From contig JAYJMM010000070.1 of assembly GCA_037349105.1 (NCBI GenBank), positions 806,001 to 870,000 on the forward strand: a stretch of DNA of 64,000 nt, given 5' to 3'. This DNA is from Limnomonas spitsbergensis. Lineage: Eukaryota > Chlorophyta > Chlorophyceae > Chlamydomonadales. The position numbers and the translations under genes were made by a program. Of the stretch, positions 1 through 11,154 are shown piece by piece; within the stretch, counting starts at the first letter, position 1; every line of letters begins with the position of its first letter. The notes under the pieces were generated by a model. The model made no database searches. It worked only from the letters and a program-made list of their open reading frames with translations, and was not told the DNA's origin.

Positions 1-3000
1 TGATGGAGTAAGGGTTAAGGGTTCTGGGTATCCCTGGGTAGCCTTGATGCTCCTCAACATTCACTATTTAGTTATGAGGACGGATGGTCACCTGTGAGAT
101 GACTAGATGAGGCTGGCTGGCTGGCTGGCTGGCTGGCATCCCCCTCACTTCCTGGCGCAGTCATAGTTACCACACAAGCCTGCCTGCCCGCCCCTTCCTT
201 TCTGTTACCTTTTGCAGTACAACTTTTCCTTAAGCAGTACGGTCTAGCATGCGCACACAAGACCGCCCCCTTTCTCTTCCACTGCATGACATATTATATA
301 GGAGCAGCATGGCTTGGCCAAAGTGGCCTCTGAGGTATATGAGCGTGCACACCCTACAAACAGGGACCTTTACAGAAACGCGTACATAAGCCTGCACCAG
401 AACGATGCACCATCAGTCATCACACAAGCCAAACCCCCTTCCTCTCCCCCTGCAGTATGCCCTGCTGGAGGAGCAGCATGGCTTGGCCAAGCATGCCATG
501 GAGGTGTACGGGCGCGCGGTGCGTCTGGTACCCAAGGCGGAACGGATGGTCGTGTATGACCTGTACCTCGCTAAGGCGTCCGAGTTCTTCGGCATCGGCA
601 AGGTGGGCGGGGAGCAGGGAGGTTTAGGAGGTACGACCCTAAATCCTGGACTGTAGACAATGAGAAGGCGTGCAAGGAGCTGGCAAGGTGGAGGGCGGGG
701 AGGGTTTAGGGCGTAAGTGACCTGGAACCCTAGACTTAGGCATTGGGAGGCATGAGGGTTGGGAGGGTGTAGGGCATTAGGGGTGAAGGTCATTATTGTG
801 CAAGGAGGATCGGGAAAATGCATGCCTTGGTAAAATCATGTTGCTAGGCGTTTCCACCGGGATAGTCTGTGCCATGCAGCAAGCATGCAACCAGCCGCAC
901 ACACTGTACATGGTCCACCCACCGCCTTCAGTTATGCCCTCAGTTTCATTTGAAGCCCCACATGCCCTTCGCCCCCTTTTGACTCCCCACGCCCCCTACC
1001 TGCCTTCCTCCCTCTGCCCGTTGACGCCCCACCAACCCTTGTCCTGCCATCATGCCCTCGGTCCCTGTTGATGCCCCATCGGCCCTCTGCATCTTGACAC
1101 TGCACCTGCACTCTACCCTCTGCCCTACCACTGGTATGATGCCCCCCCCCCCTTTGCCCTTCGGATGCGTGAGATCTTCACTGGTATGATGCCCCAAACC
1201 CTGAAAAGCCCTTCAAGATGCATGTGATCATAACTCTCAACCTACTAGATGCACAAGCTCTCTGATATCTTGAAACCTGAATCCTGAATCCTGAAACCTG
1301 AAATCTTACAGATGCGCGAGATCTATGAATGTGCGATGGAGGAGGAGGAGCCAAACGAGCTGGCCGACCAGGACATCCGGACCCTGGGCGTCCGCTACGC
1401 CCAGCTGGAGCGCAAGCTGGGCGAGATTGACCGCGCCCGCGCAATCCTGGTGCATGTCAGCGCGCTCTGCAACCCGCTGCGGGACAAGGCGTTCTGGGCG
1501 GAGTGGAAGGAGTTTGAGGTGGCGCACGGAAACGAGGACACGTTTAGGGAGATGTTGCGCATTCAGAGGTGAGGGGACAGGCCCTGGAAGCAAGGGGGGG
1601 GGAGGGGAGAAGGGACAGCATATGGAAGGGAGGGGAGTTGCCACCTGTAGGGAGATGTTGCACATTCACAGTTGAGGGGACAGGCCCTAGAGGCTAGGGT
1701 GGAAGGGGAGAGGGGAGAACATATGGAGGTGAGTGGACAGGCCCTGGGGCAAGAGTGAGATGGGGGGGGGAAGCAGATATGGTTAAGATGAGGCGTCTAA
1801 GGCGATGTTGCACATTCTGTAGGCCTCTTAAACCCTCTGAACTCCTTTTGCACTTTTCCCCCTGAAGACCTTGAACTCTGCACCCCTTCAACCCCGTAAA
1901 CCCTCTCCTCAGGTCCATTATGGCGAGCTACTCCAACGTCCAGGTCCACTCCACGCTGGACGCGGCAAAACTGGCAGAGCACATCAGCAGCGGCGTCGAC
2001 GACGGGGCTGCGGCCAATGGGGGGAAGCGGGGCGCAGGGCGGGCGGGCATGGACGCCATGGCTGCGGCCGAGGAGGAGGCGCTGGCAGCGGCGGAAGCTG
2101 CGCAGTCGGTCCGGACGGCACTGCCTGGCTTTGTCAGCGCAGGGGTGATTCAACAGGTGGGTGGCGGCGTGCTGGGGGTGTGCTGCGCGGCATTTCCTGC
2201 ATACGTGTACAGCAGGTGGATGTCAGCGTGCACGGTGTGTATTAGTGCGGTGGCAAAGCGTACTGCAGTGTGTATCTGTGTGTACAGCAGGTGGATGGGC
2301 GTTGATTAGAGCCCAAGTCATCCAGGTGGTGGGTGTACTGCTCTGTACTTTGAACGTGCGTGTGCAGCATGTGGTCGTGTACTGGAATGCACCGCAGATA
2401 GTACTGTGTCTGTGCGTGGAAGGGTAGCTGCGTGGGATTCGTCAAGACCAGAGTGATTCAGCTAATGGATCGGGCCTGCCCCTGCCAGCCTGCTGTTTAT
2501 GTCTGCAGCGTCGTAGGAAGCAATATAGAATTGCAGGGCCGTTTAATGATCCGGAGGCAGCCGGGCCGGTTACTCTTGGCCTGATGGGATCCGCAATGAG
2601 TGCATGGTCTGTGCCTGCTAAGATGTACGCCCGCTCAGATCTGATTCTCACTAGATCCCTGGCCTGAGTAGATTTGATGCCCTGGGTCTATAATGCGGCA
2701 TTTGTTTTCCAGGGTCGAGTTGGGCAGTGCTCTCCCTGAGTCGACGACGTCGAATGGAAGGGTGTGCCTTATTAGACGAGCCTAGGAGACACGAATGTGT
2801 GAATGACGTTACACCTGCATATAAGGCCCTGCATATAAGGCTCCACATGTCTAGCTGGAAACTTCAAGAGAAAGCTGGAGAGAAATAATGAAGTAAACTT
2901 CTATGTGTATCTGTCAGCCATCCTGAATTTGAAAGCAAATGTGATTGTGTAGGGTTTTATGGTATGCCCCATTTATATGCCCCATCCATATGGTATGCCC

Positions 3001-3370
3001 CATCCATTCATGGTATGCTCCATCTAAAATTTGATTGTGTTTGCAGGGTGACAAGGACGCTATTGCGAAGGCTGCGGCAGAGAGCCGGTACGCCGCTGCG
3101 TTAAAGAACCCTGAGGAGATCGAAATCGACCTGGAGGCCGGTGGAGACGAAGGGGGTGAGGAAGAGCCAGCTGCGGACGAGCAGGCCGGGGATCGGGCAG
3201 ACTACCGCGCGGAGCTGCAGACCAAGCAGATACCTTCGGCAGTGTTTGGCTCGCTTGCTGGCAAGGCAGCGGCGGAGCTTGAGGCTGACGCGGCGGCGGC
3301 GGCTGAGGCGGCAGAGGCTGAGGCCAAGGTCGGGGCGCTTGACAGGTTCAAGAAGAGGCGTGTGCAGTAG
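1..3370 (+). CDS. SYF1: Pre-mRNA-splicing factor SYF1/XAB2, C-terminal part (5' end outside window)
   Basis: Spliceosomal scaffold protein of the Prp19/NineTeen complex, built of HAT (half-a-TPR) helices; acts in the nucleus. Four exons with consistent phase: 456-602, 1312-1568, 1913-2156, 3047-3370, giving 323 residues to a TAG stop. Visible hallmarks are the HAT stretch YALLEEQHGLAKHAMEVY, then REIYECAM, LGEIDRARAI, HGNEDTFREMLRIQRS, the conserved FVSAGVIQ segment, an acidic linker (EIEIDLEAGGDEGGEEE), IPSAVFGSL and a basic tail ending RFKKRRVQ, all in the order known for plant and animal SYF1/XAB2. The N-terminal HAT repeats must lie left of base 1. Introns carry duplicated splice-junction sequence (separate entries). 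Identification is from recalled family sequence and is strong; exon edges are inferred from GT/AG and phase. Confidence 0.9.
171..350 (+). repeat. Two decayed copies of a SYF1 3' splice site and exon start
   Basis: The real acceptor and exon start lie at 421-500 (CACACAAGCC, pyrimidine tract, CTGCAG, then TATGCCCTGCTGG). A diverged copy sits at 171-262 with the same CACACAAGCC, pyrimidine tract and TTTTGCAGTA. A second piece at 301-350 repeats GGAGCAGCATGGCTTGGCCA almost exactly and would read EQHGLAKVASEVYERAH. Neither copy continues into a full exon. I read them as tandem duplications of the junction inside the intron. Confidence 0.7.
603..780 (+). repeat. Diverged tandem copy of the SYF1 5' splice site at 603
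   Basis: The exon ends at 602 in GGCAAG followed by GTGGGCGGGGAGCAGGGAGG. A related block at 683-712 reads CTGGCAAGGTGGAGGGCGGG and again runs into GGGAGGGTTTAGGG. Further GGGAGG/TTAGGG pieces continue to about 780. The intron's first part is therefore a degenerate repeat of its own donor region. Confidence 0.5.
1548..1830 (+). repeat. Tandem copies of a SYF1 exon end and 5' splice site
   Basis: The true exon end (TTTAGGGAGATGTTGCGCAT, donor at 1569, then GAGGGGACAGGCCCT) is repeated at 1645-1692 (TAGGGAGATGTTGCACATTC, then GAGGGGACAGGCCCT). A third partial copy at 1725-1750 keeps AGGTGAGTGGACAGGCCCTG, and GCGATGTTGCACATTCTGTA recurs near 1801. The spacing is about 80-100 bases. The third copy carries a stronger-looking GTGAGT donor than the true site. 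Confidence 0.75.
2157..2470 (+). repeat. Repeated donor-like blocks in SYF1 intron
   Basis: After the exon end GTGATTCAACAG the donor is GTGGGTGG. Related CAG/GTGG blocks follow: GTGTACAGCAGGTGGATG near 2207 and near 2281, TCATCCAGGTGGTGGGTG near 2318, and GAGTGATTCAGCTAATGG near 2449. These look like diverged copies of the junction. The rest of the intron to 3046 has short ATGCCCCATCCAT repeats and a GATTGTGT(TTGC)AGGGT duplicate of the next acceptor (2944 against 3034). Confidence 0.5.
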
Positions 3371-3606
3371 GGAAAGGTGACGGGCGAGAGGGAGGATGGA
3401 TAAATTGAGGCCTTGTCTGTTGGGTTCAGATCGTTTGACAAAAGGTGGGCCCCTATATGCCACTTTTGAATTGATGTTCACTCAAATCATTTTTTGTTTG
3501 ATTTACGAATATTGGGGTATCGACAGGCATTCCGAACCTTCGACCAGCTAGGTGTGGGGTTACAGAGTCGAAGCCGAAGGGGAGTGGTCTTTCTCTTCAC
3601 ACCTTT

Positions 3607-3611
3607 TGTAA
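3607..3611 (+). terminator. Probable SYF1 polyadenylation signal (TGTAA)
   Basis: TGTAA is the usual near-upstream poly(A) element of green algae. It is the first such pentamer in the SYF1 3' region, about 237 bases beyond the stop codon. Position is seen; function is inferred from the algal consensus. Confidence 0.4.
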
Positions 3612-4439
3612 TGCCCTGTGGACTGAAAGAAACGCCAAATCGGTCCTTAGTATCTGGAAACTTTCAGGTAGGATGGGCTAAGACTTTTTGTGATTGACAG
3701 CGCTAGAGTTGAAGTGCTAAGAGCGGCAGTCGCTGAGGAGGCTTTTTTCTTTGATCTCAGGCTCTTGCTCCACAAATATGACGTCGACTTCAACCAGGTC
3801 TGGCAGAATCAATGCTGAAATGCTGAATGCGGAATTTAAGCAAACCCGACACTGCAATGACCTGGTGACAGGACCATAGTCGGTTAATATTCAGGGGGGT
3901 CTCGATTTGGTGTGGCTGGACCGTAGTCGCTTAATCTTGTCTGAATCAGCTCTTTCATCACATCCAGAGTGTAGAACACCGATACTGCATCCTTTTCATT
4001 CCTGAAAATGAAGATGCAGAAACAAGAGGACGAATTAGCGTATACCGGTAACAGAGCCAGATATCCGGTGTATGATTGGCGGCTTTACACATCTTTGCTC
4101 CAGCATTTTCATTGTAGTGCTGGTCATTTAATTCCGGTACAAAGCTGGAGACATTCGAAGGTTTATAAACAACATTTTGGCTCAGCGACAAGCAAAGATT
4201 ATTCTTTGAAAAGAGAAATGTTGGGCATCATAATCCATGCAGACAAGCAATAGTGTCATAGCGAAATATAAAGCTAGCCAAATGGGTGCCTTGGCTACAT
4301 GCAACTTTCCGGCAACTTCTAAGCATTACAGGTAACACAAGAGGTCCAGAGCTTAACGCAATATTAAAAACAAGTAAGTTGCAACAAGGTTATGGGAGCT
4401 TACAATGCACGAGCTGAGGAGGATGGGCTACTGTAAACT

Positions 4440-4640
4440 ACCTCCGCAATAGTGCTCTTTTAATTTGTATTATGTGCTGCAGCTTCAATTCAGCTACATC
4501 ACCACCTATGGCAAAGAGGGATGGTGCAACAAGCCCTGTTGTATGGGCCTCTGGCCCAAGGCCACCCGAAATTTGGTCCCGGTTGGCTGCTGACGGACAT
4601 AGGGCAATCTTCCTCTGGGCTCTGCAGCTGGGGAAATGAG
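4440..4640 (+). repeat. SINE-like dispersed repeat, copy A
   Basis: Shares the order of conserved blocks found in four other copies: ATTCAGCTACATCA (about 4486), GGTGCAACAAGCCCTGTTGT (about 4522), AATTTGGTCCCGGTTGGC (about 4570). The most diverged of the five copies. A minus-strand ORF of 86 codons over it is probably fortuitous. Confidence 0.5.
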
Positions 4641-5286
4641 CCATGCTAGGCAACATCCCCATAACGATGAGCAATTCCATGAGGCATATCAGCCTCACGG
4701 AATCTACCCATCCTCCAACCTTAATTGGTGAACGAAGTCAGGCCCGGTCTGGCACTTTCAGTCTGCAGTACGTGAGGAAATGATAAAATAAGTCATTAAG
4801 AGCATTGAGAATGGCCAGGTTCTCTGAGCTCATAGGAGCGGAAGTTATGGAGACTTGATAGAGGATAGGAAATATATAAAATATACGGAGAGCATGTACA
4901 GTTTCCATTCAAATGTTGTTGCTGGCACCATGGGGTTCTGAATGGTGCTGTATTACACGACCTGTCTGATTGGACATTGACGTAAACAAATGTCAACCTA
5001 CCTGGACCTATCGGAGATCATCAGTTGGCTTGCATTGGGTGGGTGCGGCCTTGTTGATGTTCCAACAGGAGGTCACACATTTGTCTGTGGACCGAATTCC
5101 CTGCTGTCGAAATGTGGCTATGGGCACTGACCCAAAAGGCGTGCTCGTTTGTGATGCGAAAGATATCTGCAGCATGATGAGTTGAGGATGTGACAAATTA
5201 AGTTGAGAAAATAGATGAGTTGCACACACGGTGAAAGAACTGAGTGTGGTACAAATGGGTAGGAGTGAGAGGGGTAATTAGGGCAA

Positions 5287-6685
5287 TCAAGGGGCATTAA
5301 TGCTCTGCTTATGCTTACACTTGTGATACATATCCTTCATGACGAGCACGAGCGGGGAGTCTTGCTTGTCTGAGACGAGTTTGCACAAGAGGGGGCGCAG
5401 CTCTCTGCCTCTGATCAGCACTAGGCGCGCTTTTTTTAGCACGATCTGGCCCTTCTGGTGGCGGTACACGATATGTCCTCGCACGATGACAGTTGGAACG
5501 CCAGATATGGGGAGAATCTTGTCCTCCACTGGCAGTAGCATATTTTGCACAAATGATTTAAACTCGTCGACCTGAGTGTCATCTTGTAGGTGGACGCGCT
5601 GGAAAGCTGTGTTCCTAACATCCAGGAGCTGTCTGTACTCCCTGTCGTAGATGTTTGTGTAGCTCAACTGCACAGCAAGCCATAAATAAAGGAATGGGTG
5701 GGATGTGAAGAATCTTGGAATTCTAGGAAGTTTTTGGGGCTCGTGCAATCAGAGCAGCCGTCCTGGCTCGAGACCGCTGAGTAGGGGTTCTTTCCATTTG
5801 GAAACTTCGTTAGATTGCCACCCGGGACTGGCATCACGTTTATTCACGCACCTTCACATCTTTCAAGGGGCTGCATTTTTCCACGACGGCTGACATTGGT
5901 AGGATGTAAATAAGCGAGCTCCTCTTCATTTGGGCACTTTCAGGCTGTCTTGTCACTCCACTGATCCTCAGCTCGTGCTCTAGCATCGACTTTTGATCCC
6001 CTTTTAACATTAGATGACGGCAACATTGTCGAAGGAGACTAAAGACACAGCCTGGCTCAGTCCTCAGCGAGAAGACTGATGACATTGCCTGTTCCAGGTA
6101 TTACCCCCACAATCCTCTCTGGGTAGTACCCGCAAGCCTTATCATCATAAAGCGCATTGCTTTCAGGGTCAACTATACCGAGCACAGTAATGCGAATCGT
6201 CTCTACCTTCTCATCAGGCGTCGGCTGCCACCATAGTGATCGAGTTTGATGAGCCATTTCAGGGTTCTGGGGAATTGGAACGTTCGTCCTGTGTATCTTA
6301 GTACTGGGAGACGATACTCACTGATAAGCGTTTATTGTCTGGGCAGGTAGTCATCGTAGATGATGTAAGAAGCTTGATATTTAATCGACTGTCACTCGCA
6401 CTCTTGAAGTGAAGCGTGTCGACCAATCCGATGATGCCGACTGTGAAAGGGAACCTAGATAGTCGGTGATTGATTTGTCGCTTTATCGGACCGGTCATTT
6501 CGTCTTGCAACGCTCGATGCCAGAGACATCAGATTTTTAGAAGCCCTCATCCCGCCTCTTACCTGATCAATGTCGCATGCTGGCGGACGTCGACTTTTAT
6601 TTAATTATTACAAACAACTTACTTTTGGGGAGCGTGGATCGTATAATTCGCGTCCCTCTAAGACGATGCCTTGAGCTTGAGGCAT
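5287..6685 (-). CDS. Unidentified conserved-looking multi-exon gene
   Basis: Not recognised. Supported coding blocks, 5' to 3' on the minus strand: 6685-6623 (MPQAQGIVLEGRELYDPRSP, donor GTAAGT); about 6510-6316 (EMTGPIKRQINHRLSRFPF, donor GTGAGT); 6266 to about 6080 (NPEMAHQTRSLWW, DDKACGYYPERIVG); about 6038-5855 (DQKSMLEHELRISG, SSLIYILPMSAVVE, donor GTGAAG); 5667-5287 (LSYTNIYDREYRQLLDVR, LPISGVPTVIVRGHIVYR, RLVLIRGRELRPLL, stop). Beta-rich segments alternate with charged helices; no signal peptide or membrane segment is seen. The joins between the first and second blocks and around 6080-6038 do not keep phase with simple GT-AG sites, so a micro-exon, a GC donor or a different start is possible. 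The steady amino-acid-like composition and clean acceptor sites argue for a real gene. Confidence 0.6.
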
Positions 6686-9150
6686 TTTAGTGGATACTGG
6701 TCACGAGTCGTAACCAAAGTGGTAAGAAACTATTTAGTCGACGAAGCCGAGGTTCAGTCGCACGCGCGTAAAAACCGTTGAAATTAATTTGGATCGGGAA
6801 AGTTTCGGCGCCAGCGGCGCAATTTTTTCACATAATGACTTCTTCTGGTGACCAAACAATTCATTGCAAATATCACTAAAAAAAGCTGTGAATCATAAAT
6901 TGATTTTTATATATATTGCTCTGGCTGGATTGCACTGTCACGAAAAACCGAGAATATGTATTGGTCAAATGGTCACATGACGACATGCGCATTTCAGTCG
7001 AGGGCGGTCATGAATTTAGCAGGACGCACAGTTTCGCTGACACTAACACTGACTACACTAGCTGCATATTGTTGCTGCAGTATTTTGCGTAGCCATGCCA
7101 GACTGAATAAGGTTCTTCGGTAGTGATCCGTGCAGCCCTCACACAATACATTTTCCCGCTGCCCCCCCCCCCCTGTACACGCATTCTGCAGAACTTCCAC
7201 AGCCTCCGAACTGCTTTGCTTCATGTATAATTATCACCCTATTTTCTGCCGAACAGTGTGTCCAGTGGTGGTCGTGGGCTCATGGCGACCCCAAACAAAG
7301 CAAGGCGGCAGCCTGCTGTGCATTTAAGAGGCAATTCAGACCTGACGAGCAGAACCCTGGCGTTGCTTGGGTTCGAAATTTTGCGAGTTGCAGTTTGAAC
7401 TTTCGACAAGTCCGAAATCTGAGCCACAACATGTACTTCGAAGTGGCTTAGGCCAATGCTAGCTTTTGCTCAGCTTGCCAAATCGACCACGCACTCAAGC
7501 TGCACCCCAATTGGACCGGAGCACCACAAGACGGCGTGGGGGGCGTTACCAGGGTACTGCTTACTTCGTCCTGGTTACTTCTGAGCATCAATTTTGTACT
7601 TGTCGAAGAGGGCTGAATGTGTGACCTGCTGTCGTTACCATGGCGCTCATATTTTTAAGGAAGATTTGTAGCTCGGCATCGGCATAGCTAGTATGATGTT
7701 CCAACGAAATCTTTGTGAATGTATGTACCTTATGTGTGAAGGTAGAGAAGGAAAGATGAAAAATACCAGTCAACTAGGGATGGCTAGTCCAAGCAAATGA
7801 ATGGCACTGCTTATTGTCATCTTTACCGGGCACGATTATTCTCTTACAAGTGCCCATACGCTGCCACCTCGCTCTGGTGTCACACTCAAGCCCTCTCAAA
7901 CGGTGCTCTCAACTTCTAGCCGTGGCGAACGTACGCAGCTCACTTGCACTGTCGTAAACAAGCATTAAAAGGATATTACACAGGTCAACTTCGGCAATGG
8001 TGATTGACTGTAGGCTACCTGGTTGCAGAAATTCGAATGGGTTGTTGCCTCGAAGAGGTAGGGCGTCAGGTTTGACGATATTGCACACGCGTGGCATGAG
8101 TGAAATCAGAGGGAAGTGGAAAGTTGCGAGAAGAGCTGCTGGCTCGTGGACCCGTGATGCATACAAGGCGAAGGTCAGTCGCGGTACCATGGTAGCTCGC
8201 CTCGTATCACGGTAGGGAAAAAGCGACCATGGTATAGCTTGCTAGGCCCTGGTAGCCCATGGTAAAGCTTACTAGGCTGCCTGGTTACCATGGTTACTAC
8301 GATGGCTCCCCCCAGGCCGTCTCATAGTGGAAGCCAGCGTCAAGGAGGACAAAATCACACACCACAGCTGTCAGGGAAGCATGCTGGTTACTAGGAACCT
8401 AAAATCGCTGCCCTCTTTACGAGAGGGCAAGAGAAGGCCACAGATATTTTCGTTGAGAGCGGCTTGCTGAGCGGTAACAGCCCTTATCTGGACTTTTCCG
8501 ACCTCGCTGCTTCCGGCTGCATGCTACTTACGCCGACCGCTGGGTATGCGTTACGACCCTGCAAGGCGAGAAGGAGGAGCAGGAGAAAGAGCATGACAAG
8601 GAGGAGGAGGAGAGGCATTTAAATGGCTTGTAGTTTGCTGCATAGCTTTGGTTGCATGAATGCCTGATGATATAGAACTTCCCATGCCTCGAACCATGGC
8701 TTTTGGCAGTGTTGTTCGGCCAATAAAGAGTAGCGCGATTGTTCGCGAATGTTAGCGCTACGATTTGATTGTTAATTGTTTTCTGTGTGCGCAATATTTG
8801 TGTGGATGCAAACCCTAACGACGATTACCGGTAACGTGTTTCCGGAACGCGTGGTGCCGTACGGCCGTGCCGGTGAAAGAGTGTACGTGGTAGGGTCAAG
8901 AAGCTGAAACCCTGGTCCCATCGACCTTAAATTTGAAGCTTTTGCGACACCATGGCAGAAGGCAGCGATTCTATCTGTTGGCTTGAGATGCCCATTAAGA
9001 TTGAAGGGTGGCAGGATCTGTGGGTAGAGACAGGCGCCACGCACGAAAAGTGGCGTGATGTTAAGGTCAATCAAGTACCGCTGTACCGGAGCAGCTGATC
9101 GTGATGATAGAGGCAGCTGCAGTGACAAGAGTGCTTGTGTACTTACTTAA
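6686..9150. other. Intergenic: no recognised gene
   Basis: Contains the likely promoter of the minus-strand gene ending at 6685. Several copies of CCATGGTA occur at about 8186-8300 as a loose short repeat. A 48-codon ORF at 8952-9098 (+) starts in a good ACCATGG context (MAEGSDSICWLEMPIKIEGW) and could be a small gene or exon. Minus-strand ORFs at 7909-8190 and 8772-9128 look protein-like but match nothing I know. Confidence 0.3.
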
Positions 9151-9153
9151 CTA

Positions 9154-9415
9154 GGCCGCCTCAGGAGCAGCTAGAAGATGGAGTTTGAGGCGACCCATGA
9201 AGGTCGCCTCAGGAGCAGCTTCAAGATGGAGTTTGAGGCGACCCATGAAGGCCGCCTCAGGAGCAGCTAGAAGATGGAGTTTGAGGCAACCCTTGCAGGC
9301 CGCCTCAGGAGCAGCTACACGATGGAGTTGGAGGCGACCCATGCAGGCCGCCTCAGGAGGAGCTAGAAGATGGGAGTTGGAGGCGACCCATGACGGCCGC
9401 CTCAGGAGGAGCTAT
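9154..9415. repeat. 48-bp tandem repeat, about 5.5 copies
   Basis: The unit begins GCCGCCTCAGGAGCAGCTAG and contains GATGGAGTTTGAGGCGACCC; copies differ by a few bases, and the last ends CTATAATGG. Because 48 is a multiple of three, both strands stay open, giving ORFs at 9151-9342 (-) and 9185-9505 (+). It directly precedes the LINE tail pieces at 9420-9740. Confidence 0.85.
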
Positions 9416-9419
9416 AATG

Positions 9420-9740
9420 GTTTCCGGCAGAGACTTGCATGGGGATATTGGCTCTCCAACTTGTCTTGGCCTTTACAGACGGTATCGCTTGGGACAGGTG
9501 CCTGATTTTTGGTTCAGCAATAATTTCCTGTTTTCTTTTCTCTTTAGGGATCTCCTTTCTGACAGTGGGACGCCCACGCGGCCGAGTCTTTTGAGCATGG
9601 CCCAGACGTCTTGAGCTTCCGGTAGTTGGATCGGGATTAGGATTTTTTTTATTTTTTTTTGAGGGGGTCTCCTGCTGTTGGACGCCGACGTGGCCGAGCT
9701 TTGCAGAGCATGGCCCAGTGGTGTAACGTCATTGACTTAC
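9420..9740 (+). mobile_element. Two truncated LINE 3' tails in tandem
   Basis: Two blocks match the 3' end of the LINE at 32.7-34.64 kb. The first at about 9560-9605 has GGACGCCCACGCGGCCGAGT and GAGCATGGCCCAG. The second at about 9666-9735 has GGACGCCGACGTGGCCGAGC, GCATGGCCCAG and GTAACGTCATTGACTTA. Each is preceded by a T-rich stretch. They are 5'-truncated non-coding copies. Confidence 0.65.
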
Positions 9741-9939
9741 TTAACTACATAGGGAGTGAGGCTGATGGATGAAAAACATCCTTGGAATGGAGTGGGAAAG
9801 TCGGTGTCAAACTCCAAACCCTTTGTACTGCCAGCCTCCCTAGTCCCTACCCCATGTAGCATTGTGACTCTGGGTGGTCCTGCTTAAAGGAGGTAACGTC
9901 GTTGACACATCTAGCAAAGGTTCACTTTTGTTGAGGACG

Positions 9940-10200
9940 TCGTACGCTTTGTCGAGGCCTAGTTTTGTTGCTTTTCTTTGCCTTCTTGGGGAATAGGCTT
10001 GAGGGGGGCAATGATACGTCTGGCTGCCTTCTCCTTTTTTTTGGGGGGGGGGGGTGTTTTCTTCTCCTTTGTGTTCATCTCCTTCTTTTACTCTTACCTT
10101 AAGTTTCATTTCTTCCAACGGGACAGTTGGGCTCCCATGCGGCCGAGCCTTTTTTTGAGCAGGGCCCAGAGATGTAATGCCATTGACTTTTAGTGCATGC
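9940..10200 (+). mobile_element. Truncated LINE 3' tail
   Basis: Has the same block order as the long LINE's 3' end: GTCGAGGCCTAGTTTTGTTG, a long pyrimidine-rich stretch with a G run, then AGTTGGGCTCCCATGCGGCC, GAGCAGGGCCCAGAGATGTA and ATGCCATTGAC. A 71-codon ORF at 9978-10193 over it is incidental. Confidence 0.65.
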
Positions 10201-11154
10201 GACATGCAAACTGCAAACCGTGGAGTTGCTGGATGATTTATCTTTTCAGGATTAACTTCACGTCCTCACAAAAGCATCAACCAATGGGAAGCGAGGGATG
10301 AGGCGACAGAGGTGGATTCGACCGTTACTCTTGACCGCACATTGGCCCAATAACAATGTGTGACCTGAGGCCGGTTTGGTCTTAAAACAAAGCTGGACAG
10401 CTTGCCAAAAAGAGTACCCCCTGTGCAAGCAACCTACACAAAAATATAGACCAGAGGAATGTGAAGTTTTAACAGTCTAACAGAGCATCACAATTGATGT
10501 ACGGTATAACATCCTAAGACATGTGTCTGTTGTAAAGTGTAAACCAGAACATGCACAGAGTACGCTAGGACATCAAGCAAAAGCGATGCCCCCTTGGACA
10601 TGCAACCTAAACAAAACCACATAACAGTAGCGTGGGAATGAATCGAATAGTGCAGAAGCTGAGACCCTGTCATATAACATGACGTGGGTGCAAAGAACTC
10701 TGCAAAATAGTTCGGTTGAGCACCGCCTAAAAAAATTCAGGAGGGCATACGAGAGTGTTGAGTGACGCGTGCAAGTCTGTCATATATATGTGTAATGGGT
10801 ATCTGTATGTCAGCAGAGTGATTAAATTGTTATTTAATGTATGACCTAGTTTAAATCATCGAGGTGATCAAGTGGAACTGCAGAGGAGGGCAAAGGAATG
10901 GTAAAGATCCCCATAGGGATAGAATCGACCCCCATACGAGAGGGCTGTGGGGATAAGAATTACCCCCCTTACTGCATCAGATACGACTCAATAACACAAC
11001 TTGACTGAGGCATAAGAAGTTAAAGACGCGTACCACCTACAACGGCTTAAAACAGGCACATGCGGAGCAAAAAACACGGTGAGTTGCTTGTGTTCGCCAG
11101 AGGTGTTTGCTGACCAATTTCAAGTGGTGCTCCCCCCCGGCTAAAACTTCCGCA
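10201..11154. other. Intergenic: nothing recognised
   Basis: AT-richer sequence between the LINE tail and the 3' end of the large minus-strand gene. It should contain that gene's 3' UTR. No RNA gene or convincing coding stretch seen. Confidence 0.5.

Larger units (their letters stand above)
3371..5286. other. Intergenic: SYF1 3' region with TGTAA and one SINE-like copy
   Basis: No gene is recognised. A TGTAA at 3607-3611, about 240 bases after the SYF1 stop, fits the green-algal poly(A) signal. A copy of the dispersed SINE-like repeat lies at about 4440-4640 (own entry). The remaining short ORFs have no recognisable content. Confidence 0.6.

Noticed and set aside
4438..4698. 86-codon minus-strand ORF as a gene
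   Set aside because: It overlaps a SINE-like repeat copy and has no homology I recognise.
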